16,911 nucleotides of DNA from Stephanodiscus triporus (lineage: Eukaryota; Bacillariophyta; Thalassiosirophyceae; Thalassiosirales; Thalassiosiraceae), in assembly GCA_036939755.1 (NCBI GenBank), contig JALLAZ010000352.1, positions 1-16,911 of the forward strand, in the 5' to 3' direction. Below are positions 8,361 through 15,784 of the stretch, one piece after another. Each line of letters begins with the position of its first letter. The stretch's first letter is position 1. Position numbers and translations under genes: made by a program. The notes beneath the pieces were generated by a model. The model did not search any database, was not told where the DNA came from, and saw nothing but the letters and a program-made list of their open reading frames with translations.

Positions 8361-8880
8361 TCAATACTCTGAAAACTGCCAAACTCATGGAATCCTGGGT
8401 CACAACTGATGGTATTTAGATCATACCATTATGCACCATCCAGAGCTGTTTGCACATCAATGTTGAGCACATATAAGAGTTGTTTGGACCACATCATCAG
8501 TATGCTGTGACTGGGCATGTTGAACCATCATCAGCCTGTTACCGCCGCCCTTTTTTGACCCTCAGTTTGAAGTCTGCTGAAATCCTGGGTCACACTGGTC
8601 TTCAACTTCAAATCATACCATTATGCAGTAGTTGAGGCTCCATACCCATCCAGAGCTGCTTGCATATCAATATTGAGCGCATAAAAGGTGTTTGGACTAC
8701 TTCATATTCTGTGAATGGGCATATCGAATCATCATCAGCATGTTACCATACGGTCCTTAGACCCTCAATACTATTTGAGATCTGCCAAAATCCTGGGTCG
8801 CCAGCTGGTCTACAAATTTATGCGGTGGTTGGGGCTCCATACTCATACCCATCCAGAGCTATTTTCACCTCAAAGGGTTG
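8361..8880. repeat. Tandem repeat, about 190-208 bp unit, 2.5 copies
   Basis: The marker AATCCTGGGT begins units at 8391, 8581 and 8789. Each is preceded by a variant of TCTGCCAAA and followed in order by CATCCAGAGCT. The first two units also contain ATACCATTATGCA, a block around ATCAATATTGAGC, TGGGCAT and CATCATCAGC. The first unit lacks about 18 bp found in the second, and the third is truncated after the CCAGAGCT block. Copies are clearly diverged, so the array is not recent. Confidence 0.8.
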
Positions 8881-9144
8881 ATGAATAAAAACAGAGAATA
8901 AGATAAGCCTCTTGCCTATTAAGAAAGAGTCATGCATTTCATTTTTTCATATCTTTGCATGGGGACGGGGAACATCATGCACATTCATTATCATTAGGCT
9001 CTGTGACTTTGATTCCATCTTTCAAGCTGACAAGGTCAATGGGCATGTCAACAACCAGCACTGGTGTAATTCATCAAGCACACATCATAGCTCATTCTGT
9101 GTTGTGGATGCAATTTTTAAGCATCATGTCATCACTGCCCTGCT
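8881..9144. other. Spacer with no recognised feature
   Basis: Short plus-strand open frames have no motif. The stretch lies directly upstream of the Copia reverse-transcriptase relic and may be part of the same dead element, but no integrase or other Copia motif is readable. Confidence 0.3.
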
Positions 9145-9390
9145 ACAATAAATGAAATCAAGAAGTACAAGGCCAGGTTGAACATACATGGTGGAAAGCT
9201 GGTCTATGGAATGAACTACTCTGAAACTTATGCTCCAGTTGTGACTTGGTTCTCTATCAGGTTCCTCATCATCACTGGTATCATTTTCTGATAGGCCCTT
9301 TGCCAATTGGATTTTGTTTTGGCGTGCCCCCAGGCTCCAATGTATCTAGAGACACTTCACTTGCCAGTAAACCTTCTAGAGAAGAAGATA
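9145..9390 (+). pseudogene. Ty1/Copia retrotransposon reverse-transcriptase fragment (RVT_2)
   Basis: The plus frame reads KKYKARL, then ETYAPVVTWFSIR, then after two consecutive stops (TGA 9289-9291, TAG 9292-9294) continues in the same frame with QLDFVLACPQAP. These are the landmark motifs at the start of the Copia-type reverse transcriptase, in correct order and spacing (KARL...ETYAPVV...SIR...QxDFVxAxPQAP). The rest of the polymerase, RNase H, integrase and LTRs are not visible. This is a short, dead relic. Confidence 0.85.
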
Positions 9391-9756
9391 ACAACATCAC
9401 CATCAGCAACAGCAGCATGCGAATCATTTCTAAACTTCCACTAACATCAATGGCTTTTTGTTAGCCACCTCCAGTCAGTGCATTGCACTTAGCACAAATG
9501 CTTATTTGCAAACGCGTGCACAACCAGTGGGATGGACGCCTCCGAGGAGTGTCGAGGTGTCCGAGAATATCACACTGAAGATGCACTTCAAACAACGATT
9601 CCTATGTATCATTTGAAATAAGGCAAGCACGAACTCGTTTTCTTCTTACAAGAAGTATGCACATCGTTATATTAATTTTACATGACAGGCGTGTGAAAAA
9701 GAGTTCCGACCTCCTCAATTGCATCCGTCCCAAAAGTCGCTGCGCGGCGAGATATC
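9391..9756. other. Spacer, 3' flank of the secreted-protein gene
   Basis: No gene is recognised. The part nearest 9756 is presumably the 3' untranslated region of the minus-strand gene that ends there. Confidence 0.4.
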
Positions 9757-10317
9757 TCAAACGAAACTCATCCTCGGCGCCCCGGCCCGTCTCCCCCTGA
9801 GGGAAACCCACCCGTTCGTCGGGGGCAACAGGAGGCTCCCCTCCGGCGGGGCGAGGTACATGCCCGCCCCGTGCGAGTCATCGACGTACCAGTGGGACTC
9901 GTTGCAATTGAAGTAGACGTAACACCCCTCCCTGGACTCGAACCAAGGCGTGACGCCGTTCGTCACGTCGTCCCACACAGGACGGGGCGCGAATCCGCCG
10001 GCCTTGTTGCACATGCGAGCGAAGCCGGCGGGTATGTTCCTGGGATCGCGAGGCTCGTACACGCCGTTGACGACGCGGGCGGAGGCAGACGACAGCTGCA
10101 CGGCGGGCGCGCTCTCGGTCGCGGACGACGCTCGGATCGCGGACGACGGCGGCGACATGACCGTCGGTGCCCCCAACAGGAGGGCTTGGGCCGTCGACAG
10201 GATCTGGAGCGACGACGAGGCGTCGATTCGCGCGATTAACAAGAGCGTCGCGAGGAGGACCGCGTTCGACGGGACGCCGCCGGCGATGTTGCGCCGGCTA
10301 CCGCTGCCATTCGCCAT
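9757..10317 (-). CDS. Small secreted or membrane-anchored protein with NGVY / Trp-Tyr-rich domain
   Basis: A 186-aa protein. An N-terminal stretch with two Arg (8-9) is followed by a hydrophobic helix at about 19-31, consistent with a signal peptide or signal anchor. A Ser/Ala-rich linker (35-82) precedes a compact C-terminal domain (about 83-175): VNGVYEP at 83-89, CNKAGGF at 103-109, then PWFES, GCYVYFN, HWYVDD and AGMYLAPP. A closing LLPPTNGWVSL motif follows. I recall this arrangement (NGxY, then YxYxN, then W-I/V-D, then PPxxGW) from proteins of unknown function in microalgae, often repeated; here it is single. Two Cys (about C131 and C138) may pair, since YxC and NC occur in the core. 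The gene is GC-rich and intronless with clear AT-rich flanks. No enzymatic function is assigned. Confidence 0.72.
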   Translation of the reverse strand: MANGSGSRRNIAGGVPSNAVLLATLLLIARIDASSSLQILSTAQALLLGAPTVMSPPSSAIRASSATESAPAVQLSSASARVVNGVYEPRDPRNIPAGFARMCNKAGGFAPRPVWDDVTNGVTPWFESREGCYVYFNCNESHWYVDDSHGAGMYLAPPEGSLLLPPTNGWVSLRGRRAGAPRMSFV

Positions 10318-10905
10318 GATGTGTGGATGATGTTTGGACGGGAATGACGAGAACTAATGTGCATATTATGAATGTATGTCGCGATAATTATTGTCCACGA
10401 AGATCTTCGTCGCCGGCTGTCAGGAAGCAGCACATCTGGCAATGAACCAGAAAAAAAGAAAAAGAGGTGGCGTGGCGTGTCCGCCTGGGTGCGTTGCATT
10501 GCTATCCCAATTTACGTATGGTATGTACTGATTCCGCTTACATAAATCGTTTAAATTCTTCAGAAAGTGTCAGCTACAATAGCGATCACATATGGTGGGA
10601 ATCAATATATATTTTTTCATTTTTGGCGGCATAGACTTAGGGTGCGGTTGAGCGCGCGCCGAGCATAACAGGGCGAGCAACCTAAGACGGATCCGGACAT
10701 GAAGATCTCTGCTTTCCAATATGACACCGAGGAGTGCTAGTGCTAGCAATAGCTTTAATATTCTCACTAGTAAAGAAGTATAGCCACATAATTTCGGTTG
10801 TTCATTGCATTGTCAACAAATGAGCATTCCCATCTGAAATTGGTGACCCAACGAGCGTTCCCTATCTCAATCGGAATTTTCACCATAACTGTGAAGTATT
10901 ATAGA
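10318..10905. other. Intergenic region, possible tiny ORF only
   Basis: It lies between the start of the secreted-protein gene (10317) and the end of gene X (10906), both on the minus strand, so it should hold the promoter of the former and the 3' region of the latter. A 65-codon minus-strand frame at 10570-10767 begins with a signal-peptide-like MRILKLLLALALLGV but then becomes Arg-rich with no domain. I consider it more likely chance than a gene. Confidence 0.4.
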
Positions 10906-12040
10906 TCATGCACTCACGGAACCATCGCTGGTACCGCTAGAACCCTGCGGAATCTTTGACTGTGTTTCCTGTAGTAGACGTCGAATGTCTCTCAACTCTT
11001 TCTGGAGGGAATAAAGCTTGTCCTCGAAACTGTATGTGTCTGAGTTATCGAGGACAGTTGACGATTCGGACCTGGCAACTCCAATGCTCCCTGCTCGGTT
11101 GTCGGCATTTTTTTCTACACTGACGCGTTCTGTGTAGATTGGCACGATTTGGTCAGAGTTCACCTTCGGGACATCCAACGCAGCCGCATAGCGTGCAGCC
11201 ACAATTTTGCCATGGGGATCAGGGCGTACTGGTTTATCTACAATCTCTTGTACAGCATTGAGCGAAAAATCACCGCGGGTATCTGTTGCACACGCAAGAC
11301 TATCCGACATTCTGATTGGTTTTCTGCGCGATACATCCAGCCCTGGAGACACCCTTCGCCTACCAACCTGTCTAATAACGATAAAGGACTATCAGGACGC
11401 ATACATGGAGTCAAAAAGGAAAACGAAAGCAGACTTACAAATTCTCGGTGTCGCTAATTATTTCTCTCAGAAGGACAGAGCGTGAGCTATCATTTTTTTT
11501 CAGCACATCCTTAGGCAATTTCTTGTCCCTCTTGCTTCCACCGGGAGATGATACGGCCAAGACCTTGTAAATCGGTTCGCCATAATATGAAGAAGGCGGC
11601 TCAGTCACTTGTTGATCTTCGTTCAATGTTTGTGTACGAGCGTCCTTGGAATGTTCTTTGCGAGTGGTTGCCGAATCATCTCTAATTGCGGAATCAGAAA
11701 CTTTCTTCTTCTGTGTCACTAATTCCTTTCTGACAATAGGCCTGCTTCGACTCTTTGACGTGACTGGTTTCAATTGAACGCTCTGAATGTTGCTTTGGGA
11801 TGACACGCTCTCCACTTTGCATACTCCGGCTTGAATTGTGTCGGTCTCGTCTTTGTAAAATGGAAGATCCAATGGCTTGCACAGTTTGTAGTTAGCCTCA
11901 AGAAGCAGCCGGCATCGCGAATTTGTCAGTCGTTCCTCGGGGCGACGAGCCGTGTGAAGATAGGGTGCTGCCAAGGACGACATGTGGTTGGTGCCAGATA
12001 ATCCTCTGAGTTTTGACATTTCGATAGAAACCTGAAGCAT
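10906..12040 (-). CDS. Two-exon gene of unknown function (gene X)
   Basis: I do not recognise this gene. Exon 1 (12040-11439) and exon 2 (11371-10906) join across a 67-nt intron with donor GTAAGT and acceptor TTAG. The join is exactly in frame (TT+A, Leu) and gives 355 aa. The protein is hydrophilic and probably disordered: a Leu-rich N-terminus, a basic middle (SKSRSRPIVRKE), many Ser/Lys, and a heptad-like C-terminal helix at about 312-335 (KLYSLQKELRDIRRLLQE) suggesting coiled-coil pairing. The start is uncertain. The duplicate at 15201-15286 encodes an N-terminus 23 residues longer (MNSIDIN...EEHEDKIW) than the first ATG here, and this copy keeps that reading frame to about 12090 but lacks its ATG. 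The final codons overlap a possible donor (GTGAGT), so a further small exon is possible. Confidence 0.55.
11372..11438 (-). other. Spliceosomal intron of gene X (67 nt)
   Basis: On the minus strand it starts GTAAGT and ends TTATTAG. Removing it joins two long open frames in phase. A competing acceptor, ACAG four bases further, would break the frame. Confidence 0.75.
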
Positions 12041-12434
12041 TTCATGCCGGATGGCCCTCGACCAAATCTTGTCTTCGTGCTCCTCATTTACATTTTTTCA
12101 CCGCTCGAGGAGCACGAGCACGACGATATCTTTGAACGTCCGACAGTAGACGTCGGGGGGATGCCACACCCGACAACTGGCAGGACCATCGACAGCCAGC
12201 TCAGCAGTGGTACGACCTTCGTCATCGTTGATCGAGGACTGTCGTGGAGTTTGTTGCCTTTGTTGTCATCGTCCTCATTGTGGTCGTGCTCGCGGTCGTC
12301 GTCCGATGACCACAGCGATGGCCCCGACGACAACAACCACGATGACAGTGGTGTTGTTGCGGACATAGTAGTCGCGGCCGTAGTCGCAATCATCATCGTC
12401 TCCATTCACTTGGTGGTGCGACACAAGTGGAGGA
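12021..12434. repeat. Duplicated segment, copy 1 (ATG10 3' part plus gene X start)
   Basis: Homologous to 15201-15784. The first 70 bp (gene X coding) differ by about one base. A 168-bp stretch present in copy 2 (about 15271-15438) is absent. The remaining ATG10-derived part is roughly 85-90% identical by eye, with several small indels. Homology stops abruptly at 12434. Confidence 0.9.
12098..12434 (-). pseudogene. ATG10: ATG10 pseudogene fragment (C-terminal part)
   Basis: Corresponds to the last third of the ATG10 gene at 15444-16778. It retains WLSMVLPVVGCGIPP in frame, which is the C-terminal ATG10 signature. It begins only a few codons before the catalytic cysteine, where the family HPC motif reads HLC. 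A TGG-to-TGA change (12406-12408) stops the frame five codons after that cysteine, and loss of one G in the G-run near 12155-12160 shifts the frame before the end. Most substitutions relative to the intact copy replace G/C with A/T, as expected for a sequence no longer under selection. There is no 5' part: upstream lies retroelement sequence. Confidence 0.88.
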
Positions 12435-12936
12435 GTTCCAAAACGAGATCCATCTTTGGTTGGCGCTTCGATGACTGTGATTCCGTTCACTTGGTCACTT
12501 TTTGAAGCATGAACCATCATTGCGGAAGGGTCATCAAAAGAGTAGTTAAGATCTGAAAAATGATTGTTATCCAACATGATTTTGGGTTCTTCGCTGATGC
12601 GAACCATGGGCGTCTTTTTCGTAGATTTGTTCGTTGACTGAGTAGAATGCAATTCCTTCTTACGTTTGGTATCTCCCTTCGACTCCCCCTGGTCACATTC
12701 TTCTTGTTATAAGGATTTTTGGGACAGTTTTCCCAATCATGAGTTCTGTCATGCTTCTTGCAAGGATTCAGCTTCAAATTCTTATCGTCATTGGACTGTC
12801 CTCCTTTGTTTTTATCTGACTTTTGATCGGAGTTGTCAGATTTGGGATCTGCTTTCTTTTCCAGGATTGCGACTTCTTCCTTTAAGCCGAACTTTACATC
12901 GATCATGGATAGCAAGTCCTTCTTTGTCTTCTAGAT

Positions 12937-13239
12937 AAGACTGGTAAAGTTAAAACATGGCATTGAGTGTTTTGGCGGGAGCGAAAAATAAAACCGGACA
13001 GACCGTGAAAGGTTGCGGCAATTTGTAAAAATCTTCGCTACGAATGATTTTCTGCAAAAATGGACAATTCCGTTGTGTTGCCCGACTCATTTCGCGTCAG
13101 AATGATACTTGACACTTAAATGCTACGAAGAGTTATTGCACTCAAATCCATTGGGGAACATCAAACCCTCGCCAAACTTCTTCGTCCATCAAACTCTCCC
13201 ACCAAAACACTCAATGTCACGTTTTAACTTTACCAGTCG
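12937..13239. mobile_element. Non-autonomous inverted-terminal-repeat element (MITE-like), 303 bp
   Basis: The left end from 12939 (GACTGGTAAAGTTAAAAC...) and the reverse complement of the right end to 13238 match over about 40 bp with three mismatches. TAGAT occurs immediately outside both ends (12932-12936 and 13240-13244), a candidate 5-bp target-site duplication. The element contains no coding capacity of its own and sits inside the gag-like frame. Removing it with one TAGAT joins the two gag halves at the DNA level, though a one-base shift remains. Confidence 0.75.
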
Positions 13240-13317
13240 TAGATTGTCACCACCATCTCCACAATACTTTCCATAAGCTTTGGGTGAGAGACTTGTAGTA
13301 ATAACCTTGTTTAATCC

Positions 13318-13359
13318 CTCAATGTTGTATTCGTGGGCCTCAATGTTGTATTTGTGGGC
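13318..13359. repeat. 21-bp tandem duplication in gag
   Basis: CTCAATGTTGTATTCGTGGGC at 13318-13338 is repeated at 13339-13359 with one change. It is a multiple of three and adds seven residues (HKYNIEA / HEYNIEG) to the encoded product. Confidence 0.9.
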
Positions 13360-13812
13360 AAACATTCCGAGATATGGGAGTAGCTTGTTGATCTGAAAGA
13401 GCCATTGTGCACCATTTTGAAGAGTGATTCCAGGTGGGATTTTGATTAGTCCCTTATCTAACGCCTGACATTGTTGTTTGTGGGCTTTTAGTCCGAACGT
13501 CTTTGTTCCCAGCTTTTGCAGTAAGAGTGTCCCAATCCGACTATTTGACTCATGAGATTCACAACATTTAGCATGATTGTCTCCAGTTTTGAAGGCTTGA
13601 ATTTGCTCAACCACTTCTGAATTGTTTGCCTCGTAGAATTTGGCTTTGATTTGGTTGTCACTTGGTTTTGGATCTTTAAACTGCAACACGATTTCGGTTT
13701 GAGTTTTGTTGACTTGCAAGGCTTTGTTGCCGCCACGTTTCAAAGCTTGCTTCGATTGATCGTTCTCTGTCATCGTGAGTGAACGGACGTGATTGATCCT
13801 TTCAACTTTCAA

Positions 13813-14272
13813 TACTAGTTAATTTTATCAAAATGTCCTATGCTGAAAAGGACTGAATATATTTGAATTGACTTCGATGAGTAAAGTGAACTTAGAATAG
13901 ACTTAGTCTATGGTTTTAAATATAGAAAACTTAATACAACATGTAAATGAGCATATGATAAAGGCGCATATTGTCTTGATTGACGTTGGTGCTGCCTCAT
14001 CGCTCCCTTCTCTCCTGGGTGCAAGAAGTGCGCTGCCTTGTTCTTCCCCCAAATCCACGGTGCCGTCGTTGATGATGTCCAACTGTGGACCCGCCACCAG
14101 CGGCACCACTCCTCCCGCCGCTTGTCTATTGTCTGGCCGGTCGCCCTTCCTGTAGCGCTCTTGGGACTACCTACTGTAATGAAGACCAAGATGATGAGGA
14201 CGACTGCGAATATTATATCTTTCTTCACCGGGCCTTTATTTTATGCCGTTTGCATGATACTCTGCGCCTATT
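13813..14272. other. Region with a doubtful small secreted ORF
   Basis: A minus-strand frame at 13908-14228 starts with a strong signal-peptide-like segment (MKKDIIFAVVLIILVFITVG). After about 20 codons, the neighbouring frame has a more protein-like composition (GPQLDIINDGTVDLGEE at about 14050-14090), so a frameshift or unrecognised intron may be involved. No family is recognised. The part nearest 13813 should contain the missing 5' leader of the gag element but shows no clear LTR. Confidence 0.3.
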
Positions 14273-14897
14273 ATGTCTGAACGTTTGTTCTGCATCCTCA
14301 AACATCCACAGGCCGGTAAAGAGGCTGCCGTTGCTGGCATGCCTCCTATTCTTCATGGGTTGCAGGGAAAGAGTAACGGCAACAACATGAGTTTCGGTTC
14401 TGTCTTTAATGTGTTTTATTATCATTCAATGGGAATAGATCTCTAAACATTAACGTCTTTTTACTATCTTTCTTCTTTTTCATTATTTGGACAGTCCCAG
14501 CCCGGGCAGCAGTGCGTTAATTGCTTTTCGGAGATCAAAGATGAACTCAAGAAGCTTGTGGTAGCATTGGAGAAGTACAAAAATGATACTGAGTCATTGC
14601 AGGGAAAAGTAAATGTTGTTGGGACTGCTTTCGGTAGTCCGTAATAATAAATAATAATTATAATTTTAAATCGCTACCATAAAAGGCTTATGCGCTGGAT
14701 ATTTTTCCTATTTTCCAGATTCATTGGCCTTGCAAAGTCCCTCGTTTGTTTCCTGCTTCTGGTGTCTGAATGAGTTTGTCAATCTTTGCAAAGCCATCAA
14801 GAAGGACAGTAATTTAGGAGCCGCAGGGGATGAGGGGGGTTGGTATGTGCTCGTACATAAGCAGATTGTTTTGTTTTTAAGTAGTGGATGGAAATAG
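14273..14897 (+). CDS. Possible small three-exon gene, unknown function
   Basis: Assembled by eye from three short open segments. Exon A starts ATG TCT GAA (14273, an in-frame TGA lies just upstream) and runs to about 14401 or 14410. Exon B (14495-14633) follows a pyrimidine-rich acceptor ending GGACAG and reads QQCVNCFSEIKDELKKL and VALEKYKND. Exon C (14719-14897) follows TTTTCCAG. The B-C intron (14634-14718, 85 nt, GTAGTC...CCAG) joins codons in phase as GAT, giving AFDSLALQSPSF, and exon C stays open to TAG at 14895-14897. The product would be about 148 aa with a Lys/Glu-rich helix and several Cys. The first donor is weak (GTCTTT or GTGTTT), and no domain is recognised. It could be transposon-derived. 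Confidence 0.4.
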
Positions 14898-15199
14898 GTT
14901 GTAGGCGTCGTCCCCTTCTTTCTCAAAGTAATGCTTATCATCACCTCCTCCTCCCGAGCTGTCATCTCTGTACTCGTTCCAGAGTCACCCTACCTCCCTT
15001 CTCCCTCCTCCCTCCTCCTCTTCTTCTCTCTCATCAGCAAACTGTCCTCACCAAGGTACTACTCCAATGTTCATTTGCCTGGCGCCTTGGCTGGAAATGT
15101 CGGCGACATGTCGGTGACATGCTGACATGTCGCCAAATTTTGCCCAGTCAGGCCAATTTTGGTGACATGGTTTTTAGTGTGTTGGCTCACTTTTGTGTC
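14898..15199. other. Pyrimidine-rich spacer ending at an assembly gap
   Basis: A CTCC/CTT-rich stretch (about 14940-15035) is followed by a GACATG-rich segment containing a hairpin. No gene is recognised. Confidence 0.4.
15102..15134. repeat. Perfect 11-bp-arm inverted repeat
   Basis: GGCGACATGTC (15102-15112) and GACATGTCGCC (15124-15134) flank an 11-nt loop that itself contains GTGACATG. GACATG recurs again at 15162-15167, so the segment is a cluster of one short motif in both orientations. Confidence 0.85.
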
Positions 15200-15200
15200 N
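15200..15200. other. Single ambiguous base (N), probable assembly join
   Basis: This is the only N in the window. It lies exactly at the left edge of duplication copy 2: homology to 12021 onward begins with the very next base, and nothing to its left matches the corresponding gene X sequence. Confidence 0.7.
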
Positions 15201-15286
15201 TCGATAGAAACCTGAAGCATTTCATGCCGGATGGCCCTTGACCAAATCTTGTCTTCGTGCTCCTCATTTATATCGATGCTATTCAT
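15201..15286 (-). pseudogene. Gene X second copy, N-terminal fragment
   Basis: The minus strand from ATG at 15286 encodes MNSIDINEEHEDKIW and continues through HEMLQVSI, matching the region around the start of gene X (12040). The match stops at the N at 15200, after about 28 codons. It lies about 157 bp downstream of the ATG10 stop on the same strand. Whether the gene is really truncated, or continues on sequence lost at the assembly join, cannot be told from the window. Confidence 0.6.
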
Positions 15287-15784
15287 GCTGTCGGCCGAGT
15301 GGGGCCGCGAGAGGGGAAGGACGCCTGCGGGTGTGCCCACCGCAGCTTTTTTTTTGAAAATTTAAATTCTGGAGTCCCGCTCGGCTTGCTTAGGAGCATC
15401 TCAATCAACACAGGGAATAATGTCCATGGCCGCCACCCCATTTTCACCGCTCGAGGAGCATGACAATATCTTCGAGCGTCCGACGGTAGACATCGGGGGG
15501 GATGCCACACCCGACGACTGGCAGGACCATCGACAGCCAGCTCAGCAGCGGTACGACCTTCGTCGTCGTCGACCGAGGATCGTCGCGGAGTTTGTCGTCA
15601 TTGTCGTCGCCTTCGTCGTCATCCTCATCGTGGTCTTGATCGCGGTCGTGGTCCGATGACGACGGCGATGGCCCCGACAACGATGACCACGGCGACGGCG
15701 GTGTCGTCGCGGATGTAGTAGTCGCGGCCGTAGTCGCGATCATCATTGTCTCCATCCACTCGGCGGTGCGACACGGGTGGAGGA
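15201..15784. repeat. Duplicated segment, copy 2 (intact side)
   Basis: Partner of 12021-12434. It includes 168 bp of ATG10-gene X intergenic sequence, with the gene X ATG, that copy 1 lacks. Confidence 0.9.

Larger units (their letters stand above)
12435..13812 (-). pseudogene. Retroelement gag (Copia-like), interrupted and truncated
   Basis: The minus strand has an N-terminal gag-like frame (13812 to about 13245) with Lys/Gln-rich sequence. It then carries an inserted 303-bp element, then a frame with a zinc-knuckle-like motif CKKHDRTHDWENC followed by PKNP (12724-12762, spacing C-x2-H-x3-H-x4-C). A frame change follows near 12700. Coding-like sequence then continues through PTKDGSRFG to 12435, where a protease domain would be expected; instead it abuts the ATG10 fragment. 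Knuckles of this style precede NPxxK in Ty1/Copia-like gag proteins of diatoms as I recall them. No LTR or primer-binding site was found, and the link to Copia rather than another LTR family is an inference. Confidence 0.6.

Noticed and set aside
10906..10920. GTGAGT at the end of gene X as another splice donor to a downstream exon
   Set aside because: The best acceptor (TTCACAG near 10890) leads to a stop after two codons, so it adds nothing; the TGA at 10906 is the simpler end.
11430..11457. The plus strand reads LTNSRCR, the same residues as a minus-strand stretch of gene X at about 11910-11930
   Set aside because: Only a short imperfect nucleotide similarity on opposite strands; it contains the gene X splice donor and is likely coincidence.
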